Below are positions 32,511 to 40,460 of a stretch of DNA of 40,460 nucleotides, in pieces (the stretch's first letter is position 1; the number at the start of each line of letters is the position of its first letter). Position numbers and translations under genes: made by a program. Location of the stretch: positions 1 to 40,460 of the forward strand of contig JAEWHU010000025.1 in assembly GCA_023387635.1 (NCBI GenBank), written 5' to 3'. Source of the stretch: Bacillota bacterium. GTDB lineage: Bacteria > Bacillota > Clostridia > Lachnospirales > Lachnospiraceae. The notes under the pieces are model-generated. The model did not search any database and was not told the origin of the DNA. It saw only the letters and a list, made by a program, of their open reading frames with translations.

Positions 32511-33218
32511 ATGAACAAATTAGACATGCTATATGAGGGAAAAGCTAAAAAAGTATATAAAACTGATGTAGAAGATGTGTATATAGTAGAATATAAGGAC
32601 GATGCTACAGCATTTAATGGCTTAAAAAAAGGAACTATCATTGGCAAAGGTGTGATCAACAACAGAATGTCAAATCATGTATTTAAACTTCTTGAACTAG
32701 AAGGAGTAAAGACACATTATATTGAAGAACTTAGTGATAGAGAGACAGCAGTTAAAAAAGTTGATATAGTACCACTGGAAGTAATTGTTCGTAATGTCTG
32801 TGCTGGTAGTTTTGCAAAAAAATTAGGTATGGAGGAAGGGATTAAGCTTCTTACTCCTACACTAGAATTTAGCTATAAAAATGATGATTTAGGCGATCCT
32901 ATGATTAATGATTATTATGCAATCGCTTTAGGACTTGCTACAAGAGAAGAGATAGAAAAGATAACTGAAATGACTTTTAAAGTAAATGAAGTATTAGGAA
33001 AATACTTTTTAGACTGCGGTATTGAACTAATTGACTTTAAAATAGAATTCGGTAGAGATAGCAAAGGTGAGATTATCTTAGCGGATGAAATATCACCAGA
33101 TACTTGTAGACTGTGGGATATTAATACTCGTGAAAAATTAGATAAAGATCGTTTTAGAAGAGATATGGGTCAGATAGAAGATGCATACAAAGAAGTGTTT
33201 AAACGCTTAGGACTATAG
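32511..33218 (+). CDS. purC: SAICAR synthetase
   Basis: This 235-residue enzyme joins aspartate to CAIR with ATP, step seven or eight of IMP synthesis. Motifs: 'LYEGKAKKVYKTD' (ATP loop, about 6-18), 'IVEYKDDATAFNG', 'IVPLEVIVRNVCAGSF' (about 86) and 'LIDFKIEFGRD...GEIILADEISPDTCRLWD' with the metal-binding acidic residues. Length is normal for the bacterial single-domain form. AGGAG precedes the ATG. purF follows after 75 bases and purB after that, forming a purine cluster. Confidence 0.96.
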   Translation: MNKLDMLYEGKAKKVYKTDVEDVYIVEYKDDATAFNGLKKGTIIGKGVINNRMSNHVFKLLELEGVKTHYIEELSDRETAVKKVDIVPLEVIVRNVCAGSFAKKLGMEEGIKLLTPTLEFSYKNDDLGDPMINDYYAIALGLATREEIEKITEMTFKVNEVLGKYFLDCGIELIDFKIEFGRDSKGEIILADEISPDTCRLWDINTREKLDKDRFRRDMGQIEDAYKEVFKRLGL

Positions 33219-33225
33219 AGATTAT

Positions 33226-33276
33226 GAAAGGGATTGTTGCACATTCTATATGTAACAACCCCTTTCTCCTTTAAAG
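33226..33276 (+). repeat. Hairpin between purC and purF
   Basis: GAAAGGG plus TTGTTGCA (33236-33251) pairs with TGTAACAA plus CCCTTTC (33261-33276), with one A/C mismatch. There is only a short T-run, so it may attenuate rather than end transcription between purC and purF. Confidence 0.6.
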
Positions 33277-33293
33277 TATAGAAAGGAAAAGCA

Positions 33294-34730
33294 ATGAATA
33301 ATAACGACAATAATTATATTACAGAAGGATTGCATGAAGAATGTGGTGTGTTTGGTATATATGATTTAGATGGTAATGATATAGCTGATTCAATCTATTA
33401 TGGTTTATTTGCTCTTCAACATAGAGGACAAGAAAGTTGTGGTATTGCAGTTAGTGATACCAATGGACCAAAAGGAAAAGTAGATGTACAAAAAGGAATG
33501 GGACTTGTGAATGAAGTTTTTACTCCTGAAAGTATTAATAATTTAAAAGGTAATATTGGGGTCGGTCATGTTAGGTACTCTACAGCAGGTGCTAGTAGCC
33601 CAGCAAATACTCAACCCTTAGTAATAAATTATGTAAAAGGAACTCTTGCAGTAGCACATAATGGTAATTTGGTAAATGCAAGAGAATTAAAAGATGAACT
33701 TGCATATACAGGTGCTATTTTTCAAACTACTATAGATTCAGAAGTAATCGCTTACCATATTGCTAGAGAAAGATTAAAAGCAAAGAGTGCAGAAGAAGCA
33801 GTAAAGAATGCCATGGAAAAGTTAAGTGGTGCATATTCTTTAGCAATCATGAGTCCAAGAAAATTAATTGGAGCAAGAGATCCTTTTGGATTTCGACCTC
33901 TTTGTATTGGTAAAGTAGGAAATGCATATGTTTTAGCTTCTGAAAGTTGTGCTCTTGATGCTGTAAATGCAGAGTTTATAAGAGATGTAATGCCAGGTGA
34001 AGTAGTTATGATTAACAAAGATGGCATACACTCTGACCTTAGAATGGTACAACCAAAGACTGCGAAATGCATTTTTGAATATATATACTTTGCAAGGCCA
34101 GATAGTACACTTGATGGTGTAAGCGTATATAATTCAAGAATTATGGCTGGAAGGATATTGGCTCAATCACACCCTGTGGATGCGGATTTAGTTGTTGGTG
34201 TTCCAGATTCTGGTAATGCAGCGGCCATGGGATATTCTTTTGAATCTGGAATTCAATTTGCAATGGCATTTGTAAAGAATAGCTATGTAGGCAGAACTTT
34301 TATTAAACCAAAACAATCCATGAGAGAGTCCAGTGTGCGAATTAAATTAAATGTTCTTGCGGATGTTGTAAAAGGTAAACGTATAATAATGATTGATGAT
34401 TCCATGGTAAGAGGAACAACTTCCGAGAGAATCGTTCGTATGTTAAAAAGTGCAGGAGCGACTGAAGTACATGTACGAATAAGTTCACCACCATTTATAT
34501 ATCCATGTTACTTTGGAACAGATGTACCATCGGATGATCAATTAATTGCGCATAACAATACGGTAGAACAGATTAGACTTGCAATAGGTGCGGACTCAAT
34601 CGGTTTTCTTGGAGTAGATAGACTAAGTGAATTAATTGGTGGAGATAAAGGGTATTGTGATGCTTGCTTTACAGGCAAATATCCAATAGAGCCACCAACA
34701 GAAGATATACGCGGAGAATATGAAAAGTAA
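33294..34730 (+). CDS. purF: Amidophosphoribosyltransferase
   Basis: This 478-residue enzyme catalyses the first committed purine step, PRPP plus glutamine to phosphoribosylamine. A 16-residue leader precedes C17 ('HEECGVFGIYD'), which becomes the N-terminal nucleophile after processing. The glutaminase domain contains 'FALQHRGQESCGIA' and 'VRYSTAG'. The PRPP loop is 'IIMIDDSMVRGTTSERIV' (about 363-380). Four cysteines in 'AKCIFEY', 'IYPCYFG' and 'YCDACF' match the 4Fe-4S ligands of the Bacillus-type enzyme, which is oxygen sensitive and feedback-inhibited by nucleotides. AAAGGAAAA precedes the ATG. Confidence 0.96.
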   Translation: MNNNDNNYITEGLHEECGVFGIYDLDGNDIADSIYYGLFALQHRGQESCGIAVSDTNGPKGKVDVQKGMGLVNEVFTPESINNLKGNIGVGHVRYSTAGASSPANTQPLVINYVKGTLAVAHNGNLVNARELKDELAYTGAIFQTTIDSEVIAYHIARERLKAKSAEEAVKNAMEKLSGAYSLAIMSPRKLIGARDPFGFRPLCIGKVGNAYVLASESCALDAVNAEFIRDVMPGEVVMINKDGIHSDLRMVQPKTAKCIFEYIYFARPDSTLDGVSVYNSRIMAGRILAQSHPVDADLVVGVPDSGNAAAMGYSFESGIQFAMAFVKNSYVGRTFIKPKQSMRESSVRIKLNVLADVVKGKRIIMIDDSMVRGTTSERIVRMLKSAGATEVHVRISSPPFIYPCYFGTDVPSDDQLIAHNNTVEQIRLAIGADSIGFLGVDRLSELIGGDKGYCDACFTGKYPIEPPTEDIRGEYEK

Positions 34731-34820
34731 TTAGCTCAAAGATAATAATCTAAAAGATATTAATCTAAAAGATATTAATCTAAAAGATATAACTCTTAAA
34801 GATTATAATCTTTTAGCTAA
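34731..34820. repeat. Tandem repeats and inverted copy between purF and purB
   Basis: Three 15-bp copies of AATCTAAAAGATATT/A (34747-34761, 34762-34776, 34777-34791) are followed by an inverted copy, ATCTTTTAG (34808-34816), that can pair with any of them. The outer ends TTAGCT (34731-34736) and AGCTAA (34815-34820) also pair. The block starts 3 bases after the purF stop codon area and lies before the purB ribosome binding site. Confidence 0.75.
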
Positions 34821-34907
34821 TTATACATAAGATTATTTGTTAGAAACTTATGATCTATGGTAAACTATGAAAGGTATTACAAATTGTTAAATTATATGGA
34901 GGTTACC

Positions 34908-36341
34908 ATGAGTAATGATAAATATGTAAGCCCATTGTCTGAGCGATATGCAAGTAAAGAGATGCAATTTATTTTTTCACCTGATATGAAATTTAGAACT
35001 TGGAGAAGATTATGGATTGCTCTTGCAGAAGCAGAGAAAGAATTAGGGATTCCTATTACAGAGGAACAAATAGAGGAACTAAAGAAATATGCAGATGATA
35101 TCAATTATGATGTTGCAAAGAAAAGAGAGCAAGAAGTTCGTCATGACGTTATGTCACATGTGTATGCTTATGGAGAACAATGCCCTAAAGCAAAGGGAAT
35201 AATTCATTTAGGAGCAACTTCTTGTTATGTAGGTGATAACACTGACATTATTGTTATGACCAAAGCATTAAAGCTAGTACGTAAGAAATTAGTTAATGTA
35301 ATGAACGAACTTTCTAAATTTGCTATGGAATATAGAGAAATGCCTACCTTAGCATTTACTCATTTTCAACCAGCACAACCTACAACAGTTGGAAAAAGAG
35401 CAGCTCTTTGGTTAATGGAATTAAAATTAGATTTTGACGACATATGTTATATGATAGATTCTATGCAATTATTAGGTTCCAAAGGAACGACAGGAACTCA
35501 AGCAAGTTTCCTTGAGTTATTTGATGGTGATCACGATAAAATTAAAAAGTTAGATAAATTAATAGCTGCAAAAATGGGATATGAGAACTGTTATCCTGTG
35601 GCAGGTCAAACTTATTCTCGTAAAGTAGATACAAGAGTACTTAATATTCTAAGTGGAATTGCAGCAAGTGCTCATAAATTTTCCAATGATATAAGATTAC
35701 TTCAGCATTTAAAAGAAATTGAAGAACCATTTGAAAAGCATCAAATAGGATCTTCAGCAATGGCATACAAACGTAATCCTATGAGAAGTGAAAGAATTGC
35801 TTCCTTAGCAAGATATGTAATGGTGGATGCTCTTAATCCTGCGATTACTTCAGCAACTCAATGGTTTGAAAGAACTCTTGATGATTCTGCAAATAAAAGA
35901 ATTAGCATACCAGAAGCTTTTCTAGCAGTGGATGGTATCTTAGATTTATACCTTAATGTAGTGGATGGCTTAGTGGTATATCCTAAAGTAATTGAGAAAC
36001 GTTTAATGTCAGAACTTCCATTTATGGCAACGGAAAATATTATGATGGATGCTGTAAAAGCTGGTGGAGATAGACAGGAACTTCATGAAAAGATACGTTT
36101 ATTATCCATGGAGGCTGGTAAAAATATTAAAGAACTTGGACTTGAGAATAATTTACTAGAGTTAATTGCAGCAGATCCTGCTTTTAATTTAACATTAGAA
36201 GAATTACAACAAACAATGGAACCAAAGAAATATACAGGTAGATCAAAAGAACAAGTAGAGGATTTTATTAACGAAGTAATTAATCCGATTTTAGAAGAAT
36301 ACAAAGAAGAATTAGGACTTAAATCAGAAATTAATGTGTAA
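34908..36341 (+). CDS. purB: Adenylosuccinate lyase
   Basis: This 477-residue fumarase/aspartase-superfamily enzyme acts twice in purine synthesis, splitting fumarate from SAICAR and from adenylosuccinate. It has 'YVSPLSERYAS' at the start, 'RHDVMSHVYAYG' and 'HLGATSCYVGDNTD', 'TLAFTHFQPAQPTTVGKRA' (catalytic His) and the signature 'GSSAMAYKRNPMRSE' (about 280-294) with the catalytic Ser. Length matches the longer form similar to the human enzyme (about 480). I choose ATG 34908 with GGAGG at 34898-34902; an ATG at 34857 is upstream of that site. It completes the purC-purF-purB cluster and is followed by a terminator. Confidence 0.95.
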   Translation: MSNDKYVSPLSERYASKEMQFIFSPDMKFRTWRRLWIALAEAEKELGIPITEEQIEELKKYADDINYDVAKKREQEVRHDVMSHVYAYGEQCPKAKGIIHLGATSCYVGDNTDIIVMTKALKLVRKKLVNVMNELSKFAMEYREMPTLAFTHFQPAQPTTVGKRAALWLMELKLDFDDICYMIDSMQLLGSKGTTGTQASFLELFDGDHDKIKKLDKLIAAKMGYENCYPVAGQTYSRKVDTRVLNILSGIAASAHKFSNDIRLLQHLKEIEEPFEKHQIGSSAMAYKRNPMRSERIASLARYVMVDALNPAITSATQWFERTLDDSANKRISIPEAFLAVDGILDLYLNVVDGLVVYPKVIEKRLMSELPFMATENIMMDAVKAGGDRQELHEKIRLLSMEAGKNIKELGLENNLLELIAADPAFNLTLEELQQTMEPKKYTGRSKEQVEDFINEVINPILEEYKEELGLKSEINV

Positions 36342-36396
36342 GTATAAAGAGTAATGTAGCTAAGAAGCTCTATATAAATGGCTAATTTCATATTAG

Positions 36397-36437
36397 AAAA
36401 GTACCGTCTATCATTTAGTAGGCGGTACTTTTGTTGT
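36397..36437 (+). terminator. Terminator after purB
   Basis: AAAAGTACCGTCT (36397-36409) pairs with AGGCGGTACTTTT (36420-36432), one G-U pair, followed by a T-rich stretch. Confidence 0.85.
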
Positions 36438-36513
36438 TTAAGGAATGAAATTCATTGAACATAACTTAATAAATCTAAAAAATTGGTACAACCTAAGAAA
36501 TATAAGCATATAC

Positions 36514-36542
36514 TTGCAATTCTGACGATTTCAATTTAGAAT
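36514..36542 (+). promoter_or_regulatory. Promoter of the aldehyde dehydrogenase gene
   Basis: TTGCAA (36514-36519), 17-base spacer, TAGAAT (36537-36542); the predicted start is about 41 bases before the ATG. Confidence 0.65.
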
Positions 36543-36589
36543 AGAATTAAAATCAGATTATTTATTTAAATAGTGAAGGAGTAGATTAA

Positions 36590-37960
36590 ATGAAAACCAT
36601 TGAAATGATAGTAGAGAAACAACGTAAGTTCTTTAGTACCAATATCACCAAAGATATCTCCTTCAGGCAAAGAAATCTTAATAAATTATATAGAGCCATT
36701 ACAGAGTATGAAGAGAGAATCCTAGAGGCATTAAAAAAAGACTTAAATAAATCTTCTATGGAAGGATATATGACTGAAATTGGTATGGTATTAAATGAGA
36801 TATCCTATTTTAAGAAGAACATTAAAAAGTTAGCAAAAGTAAAGTCAGTAAAAACTCCACTTGCACAGTTTCCTTCTAAAAGTTTTATTATTTCAGAGCC
36901 TTATGGATTAGTATTAGTAATGTCACCATGGAATTATCCATTCCAACTATCCATGGCTCCATTAGTCGGTGCAATTGCTGCAGGTAATTGTTGTATTTTA
37001 AAGCCTTCTCCCGATGCACCATATACTTCTAGAGTTATGGCAGATATGATAAAAGAATACTTTTCACCATCGTATATTACTGTAGTGGAAGGTGGTATTC
37101 CCATCAGTGATGAATTACTTGAAGAAAAGTTTGATTATATTTTTTATACAGGTAGTACAAGAGTAGGCAAAATTATTATGGAAAAGGCAGCGAAACATTT
37201 AACTCCAGTAAGTTTAGAGCTTGGTGGAAAAAGTCCTTGTATCATTGACAAGACTGCTAATCTAAAATTAGCTGCAAAACGTATCGTTTTTGGCAAATTT
37301 CTCAATGCTGGGCAAACTTGTGTAGCACCTGATTATATATTTGTGCATAAGGATAGTAAGGAGAAGTTGATAGAGTATTTAGTGTTTTATATTAATCAAC
37401 TTTTTGGTGGGAATCCACTTTATAATAAAGATTATCCTAAGATAATAAATGAAAGACATTATAAAAGATTATTAGAGTTAATGGAAGATGAAGATATTGT
37501 AATAGGTGGAAAGGGTAATGAGAACTTACAGATAGAGCCTACCATATTAGATAATATTAATAAAGACTCAAAGGTTATGAGAGAGGAGATATTTGGACCA
37601 ATTCTACCTATTTTAACCTATAAGAATTTAAAGGAAGTAGCAGATTATGTAACTAATAATCCTAAACCTCTTGCACTATATTTGTTTACAGAAGATAAAA
37701 AGTCAGAAAGATATATTTTATCTAATCTTTCCTTTGGGGGAGGATGTGTCAATGATACAATTATCCATCTAGCAACCCATTCTATGGGCTTTGGCGGAGT
37801 TGGTGAAAGTGGAATGGGAAGTTATCATGGGAAAGATAGCTTTGATACATTTACCCATAAAAAGAGTATTGTTAAAAAGTCAAATATTATTGATTTGCCA
37901 ATGAGATATGCACCCTATACCAAGAATAAGGAAAAGTTAGTCCGAATGTTTTTAAAATAG
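36590..37960 (+). CDS. NAD(P)-dependent aldehyde dehydrogenase
   Basis: This 456-residue enzyme oxidises an aldehyde to its acid. It has 'VMSPWNYPFQLSMAPLVGAI' (about 106-125), the nucleotide site 'FYTGSTRVGKII', the general base E210 in 'LELGGKSP', and the catalytic C244 in 'NAGQTCVAPDY'. The C-terminal 'EEIFGPILPI' and 'FGGVGESGMGSYHG' complete the fold. Short length and motif style resemble class 3 (YwdH/AldH3-like) enzymes for medium and long aliphatic or aromatic aldehydes. No membrane tail. The GAAGGAG site precedes the ATG. The GNAT-like gene follows after 10 bases. The substrate is not determined. Confidence 0.92.
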   Translation: MKTIEMIVEKQRKFFSTNITKDISFRQRNLNKLYRAITEYEERILEALKKDLNKSSMEGYMTEIGMVLNEISYFKKNIKKLAKVKSVKTPLAQFPSKSFIISEPYGLVLVMSPWNYPFQLSMAPLVGAIAAGNCCILKPSPDAPYTSRVMADMIKEYFSPSYITVVEGGIPISDELLEEKFDYIFYTGSTRVGKIIMEKAAKHLTPVSLELGGKSPCIIDKTANLKLAAKRIVFGKFLNAGQTCVAPDYIFVHKDSKEKLIEYLVFYINQLFGGNPLYNKDYPKIINERHYKRLLELMEDEDIVIGGKGNENLQIEPTILDNINKDSKVMREEIFGPILPILTYKNLKEVADYVTNNPKPLALYLFTEDKKSERYILSNLSFGGGCVNDTIIHLATHSMGFGGVGESGMGSYHGKDSFDTFTHKKSIVKKSNIIDLPMRYAPYTKNKEKLVRMFLK

Positions 37961-37970
37961 GAGGTTATAT

Positions 37971-38243
37971 ATGGAATTCAAATTTAGAGATAATATGATT
38001 TATTTAGATAATGAAGATGGTAATATAATAGCAAAAGTTACATTTCCAGAGGTGAAACATGGTGTTGTAGAGATGAACCATACTTTTGTAGATGATTCTT
38101 TAAGAGGTCAAGGCATTGCAAGTAAACTGTTAGAAGAAGCATATAAGAAGTTAAAAGCTGACAACAAAAAAGTGATACCTACTTGTTCTTATGCAGTAAA
38201 ATGGTTTGAAAAGAATGAGGATTGTAGAGATATACTAGCATAA
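37971..38243 (+). CDS. Small GNAT-like acetyltransferase (YjdJ/NATD1 type)
   Basis: This 90-residue protein has the minimal N-acetyltransferase core: 'VVEMNHTFVDDSLRGQGIASKLL' motif A in which R/Q-x-x-G-I-A-S holds acetyl-CoA pyrophosphate, then 'VIPTCSYAVKWFEKN'. The family (PF14542-like) is short and of unknown substrate. AGGAGG lies just before the ATG and the spacing to the aldehyde dehydrogenase is 10 bases, so the pair is co-transcribed. Confidence 0.82.
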   Translation: MEFKFRDNMIYLDNEDGNIIAKVTFPEVKHGVVEMNHTFVDDSLRGQGIASKLLEEAYKKLKADNKKVIPTCSYAVKWFEKNEDCRDILA

Positions 38244-38346
38244 AAGAAAATATGATAAAAATCACAGACATGTCTCTTTATTTGCAGGGCGCAAAACACA
38301 CAGATGTGCCAATATCTATGCATAATACAAGGATAGGAGTTTTCAT

Positions 38347-38688
38347 ATGAATATACAAATATTTGGAAAGCAAAAGTGTTTTGATACAAAAAAAGCAGAG
38401 CGCTATTTCAAAGAAAGAAATATTAAATATCAATTTATTGATCTTGGCAAATTTGGAATGAGTCAGGGTGAATATAAAAATATAAAAGCAGCAGTTGGTG
38501 GAATGGACAAATTAATGGATGAAAACTCAAAAGAATACGAAGAGAATTTTGTAAAGTATTTATCCGATGATGCTGACAAGGAAGAAAAACTATTAGAAAA
38601 TCCTAAGATGTTTAAAACACCAATTGTTAGAAATGGTAAGAAGGCTACCATAGGGTATGTGCCAGAAGTATGGAAATCTTGGGAATAA
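38347..38688 (+). CDS. ArsC/Spx-family protein
   Basis: This 113-residue thioredoxin-fold protein starts 'MNIQIFGKQKCFDTKKAERY' with a single active-site Cys, C11, and ends 'FKTPIVRNGKKATIGYVPEVWKSW'. The single Cys (no CXXC) and the conserved R in 'TPIVRNG' match the ArsC-related group, including glutaredoxin-linked arsenate reductase-like and Spx-like proteins. Many such proteins are not involved in arsenic, and no ars genes are nearby. Spx normally has CXXC or interacts with RNA polymerase; neither is evident. Function is therefore unassigned. AGGAG is about 7 bases upstream of the ATG. Confidence 0.82.
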   Translation: MNIQIFGKQKCFDTKKAERYFKERNIKYQFIDLGKFGMSQGEYKNIKAAVGGMDKLMDENSKEYEENFVKYLSDDADKEEKLLENPKMFKTPIVRNGKKATIGYVPEVWKSWE

Positions 38689-38774
38689 ATTAATGAATAT
38701 AAACATTTGATAAAAGGAAAATTAAATTTAATCTTTTGCTCAATTGTTTTATGCAATTAAAAAGGCAGGTAGGT

Positions 38775-39659
38775 ATGAATATAAATCTTGAGTACTATAA
38801 AATATTTTATTATGTTACCAAATATGGTAGCTTTACTGCTGCTGCAGAAAAATTGTGTATATCTCAACCTGCCATAAGTCAAGGAATAAAAAATTTAGAA
38901 AAAAACTTAGGAAATAACTTATTTGTTCGAACACAAAAAGGAGTAAAATTAACTCCAGAAGGTGAAGTTTTATATACTTATGTAGCTAGAGGCTATGAAA
39001 GTATTCTTCTTGGTGAAACTAAATTTAAAAAGATGTTAGATTTAGATAGTGGTGAAATTCGTATTGGGGCAAGTGATATGACCTTGCAGTTTTATCTGCT
39101 ACCTTTTCTAGAGCGCTTTCATAAGCAATATCCTAAAATAAAGGTAACAGTAACTAATGCCCCAACACCTGAAACGGTACAATATTTAAGTGAGGATAAG
39201 ATAGATTTTGGTATTGTAAGTGATCCTTTTATGGTAAAACCAGAGATTCATATAATGAAGGTAAAGAAAATATCCGATGTATTTGTAGCAGGTAATCAAT
39301 TTTTGGAGTTAAAAGATAAGGTCTTGGACTTTAAGGATATAGAAAGTCTACCAATTATCTGCCTTGAGAAAAATACAAGTTCAAGAGCCTATATGGATAA
39401 TTTTTTATTAAATCATGGTGTGGAATTAGAGCCAGAATTTGAACTTGCTAATTGTGAAATGATAATTCAATTTGCACTAAGGAACTTAGGAATTGGTTCT
39501 GTAGTGCGAAATTTTGCAGAAAAATATATTGAAAATGGAGAGTTATTTCAATTAAAGTTTCATAAGGAAATACCAGAACGTAACTTTTGCATCATTCAAA
39601 GTGAAAAGAATCCTATATCAAACGCTGGTAGAATGTTACTAAAGATGATGACGGAATAA
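38775..39659 (+). CDS. LysR-family transcriptional regulator
   Basis: This 294-residue regulator has the N-terminal helix-turn-helix 'FTAAAEKLCISQPAISQGIK' (about 17-36) with 'LEKNLGNNLFVRTQKGVKLTPEG'. A two-lobe effector-binding domain follows (about 90-290, opening 'SGEIRIGASDM'). Length is normal. I choose ATG 38775 because AAAAGG lies 9 bases upstream; a TTG at 38736 is in frame but has no site. It follows the ArsC-like gene on the same strand, so its targets could be neighbours. The inducer cannot be inferred. Confidence 0.92.
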   Translation: MNINLEYYKIFYYVTKYGSFTAAAEKLCISQPAISQGIKNLEKNLGNNLFVRTQKGVKLTPEGEVLYTYVARGYESILLGETKFKKMLDLDSGEIRIGASDMTLQFYLLPFLERFHKQYPKIKVTVTNAPTPETVQYLSEDKIDFGIVSDPFMVKPEIHIMKVKKISDVFVAGNQFLELKDKVLDFKDIESLPIICLEKNTSSRAYMDNFLLNHGVELEPEFELANCEMIIQFALRNLGIGSVVRNFAEKYIENGELFQLKFHKEIPERNFCIIQSEKNPISNAGRMLLKMMTE

Positions 39660-39800
39660 CTATTAAACCATATATCTGAATGTCAGGTATAAGATTATGA
39701 GTAAGAAGCGAAGCGGGTCCAAAATATCCGCTTTGACATATAATTTACGCTATAACGTAACACATAATTAAAACGTTAATAGCATTGGAGGAAAAGAAAA
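39660..39800. other. Spacer before dut
   Basis: The 141 bases contain an AAGCGG/CCGCTT inverted repeat (about 39708-39735) but no T-run. I see no convincing promoter hexamers at correct spacing. Confidence 0.4.
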
Positions 39801-40232
39801 ATGGAAATAAAAATAAAATACTTTAGTGAAGAAATTGAAAAATTAAGATTTATAGATGGTAAGTCGGATTGGATTGATTTAAGAGCAGCACAAAGAGTAG
39901 AACTAAAAAAAGATGAATTTAAATTAATACCCCTTGGAGTTGGTATGAAGTTGCCAGAAGGGTATGAAGCGCATGTTGTCCCAAGAAGCAGTACTTATAA
40001 GAACTATGGTGTAATACAAACCAACTCTATGGGTGTAATTGATGAATCTTATTGTGGAGATAACGACCAATGGTTCTTCCCTGCATATGCTTTAAGAGAT
40101 ACCGTAATAGAGGTAAACGATAGAATATGTCAGTTTAGAATCATGAAAAAACAACCTATGGTTGTATTTGATGAAGTTAAGGAATTAGGTAGTGTAGACC
40201 GTGGTGGATTTGGTAGCACAGGGAAACAATAG
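39801..40232 (+). CDS. dut: dUTP diphosphatase (dUTPase)
   Basis: This 143-residue trimeric dUTPase hydrolyses dUTP to dUMP, keeping uracil out of DNA and supplying thymidylate synthesis. All five motifs are visible: 'DLRAAQRVEL' (1), 'VVPRSSTYKNYGV' (2), 'IDESYCGDNDQWF' (3, with the catalytic D), 'VNDRICQFRIM' (4) and the C-terminal 'RGGFGSTGKQ' (5), which folds over the active site. Motif 3 has Y-C-G-D-N-D in place of the common Y-R/T-G-E-I, a variant seen in some clostridial and phage-like dUTPases. GGAGG precedes the ATG. No phage genes are nearby, so I regard it as chromosomal. Confidence 0.92.
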   Translation: MEIKIKYFSEEIEKLRFIDGKSDWIDLRAAQRVELKKDEFKLIPLGVGMKLPEGYEAHVVPRSSTYKNYGVIQTNSMGVIDESYCGDNDQWFFPAYALRDTVIEVNDRICQFRIMKKQPMVVFDEVKELGSVDRGGFGSTGKQ

Positions 40233-40302
40233 GTAACCAACAAATTGGGGATAAATTATTAGAATAAGTTAATATTAGAGGATAGAAAATACTTTTTAAA
40301 AT

Positions 40303-40344
40303 AAGGCATATTTTTAGGAATAGTTTTTCCTGAAAATATGCCTT
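40303..40344. terminator. Terminator after dut
   Basis: A 17-bp stem with one G-U pair (40303-40319 with 40328-40344) and an 8-base loop, A/T-rich on both sides. It can serve as terminator for dut and for any convergent gene beyond the window. The last 116 bases contain no feature that I can support. Confidence 0.75.
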
Positions 40345-40460
40345 TATGTTATTAGATACCATATATTTATCGTTGTTATTCGAGTATTCCTCTATTATGG
40401 GGTTGTTAATTTACAATCTACTAAACAAACTACATAATTTTAAATTATACTTCTCATAAC

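Noticed and set aside
38347..38688. True arsenate reductase (arsC)
   Set aside because: It has the family fold and one Cys, but there are no other ars genes, and many relatives are not arsenic enzymes. I keep the family name only.
39801..40232. dUTPase as a prophage remnant
   Set aside because: No integrase, capsid or other phage gene and no change in base composition is seen nearby.
1..40460. CRISPR arrays, transposons, tRNA or rRNA genes, and defence systems
   Set aside because: No regularly spaced 25-40 bp repeats, transposase frames, cloverleaf or rRNA sequences, or defence-type gene clusters were found. AddAB is a recombination enzyme.

Overview
The window is a low-GC chromosomal segment from an anaerobic, spore-forming Firmicute. 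It fits a plant-sugar-using clostridium of the Lachnospiraceae type. The evidence is the AT-rich codon use, AddAB instead of RecBCD, strong AGGAGG-type ribosome binding sites, an alpha/beta small acid-soluble spore protein, a XylR/XylA/XylB xylose locus, a GH94 phosphorylase, and no outer-membrane functions. I cannot name the species. The xylose isomerase differs clearly from the Clostridium phytofermentans enzyme as I remember it.

Layout. 1-4360: the C-terminal part of a large Ig-repeat protein that enters from outside the window, an NfeD/flotillin membrane-microdomain pair, and a convergent secreted Big_2-type protein. 4805-7002: an OmpR-type response regulator and its sensor kinase. 7023-7275: a non-coding RNA with its own near-consensus promoter and terminator, possibly 6S RNA. 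7339-10155: glutamine-dependent NAD synthetase and a DegV lipid-binding protein. 10305-18196: a small membrane-anchored protein of unknown function, divergent from the addB-addA recombination nuclease pair. 18270-20573: a chemoreceptor behind a structured leader. 20714-21834: an SspF-like spore protein overlapping a lipid kinase.

21924-26140 is the xylose locus: xylR (minus strand) faces away from xylA-xylB, with a consensus promoter, a possible XylR operator and a large hairpin between xylA and xylB. 26141-26674 is a long gene-free stretch with a compact transcription unit (curved A-tract repeats, promoter, three hairpins, terminator) that looks like a small RNA. 26675-29501: an apparently eukaryotic-type HisA, a methyltransferase split by a disordered acidic insertion, and Hsp33. 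29667-32060: a GH94 disaccharide phosphorylase. 32511-36341: purine biosynthesis (purC, purF, purB). 36590-40232: aldehyde dehydrogenase, a GNAT-like protein, an ArsC-family protein, a LysR regulator and dUTPase.

Almost all protein genes belong to recognised families in intact frames. I see no phage, transposon, CRISPR array, tRNA or rRNA. The least explained signals are non-coding: the candidate small RNA at 26344-26480, the riboswitch-like leader at 18285-18368, the palindromes upstream of addB, the repeat hairpin between purF and purB, and the acidic insertion in the methyltransferase.
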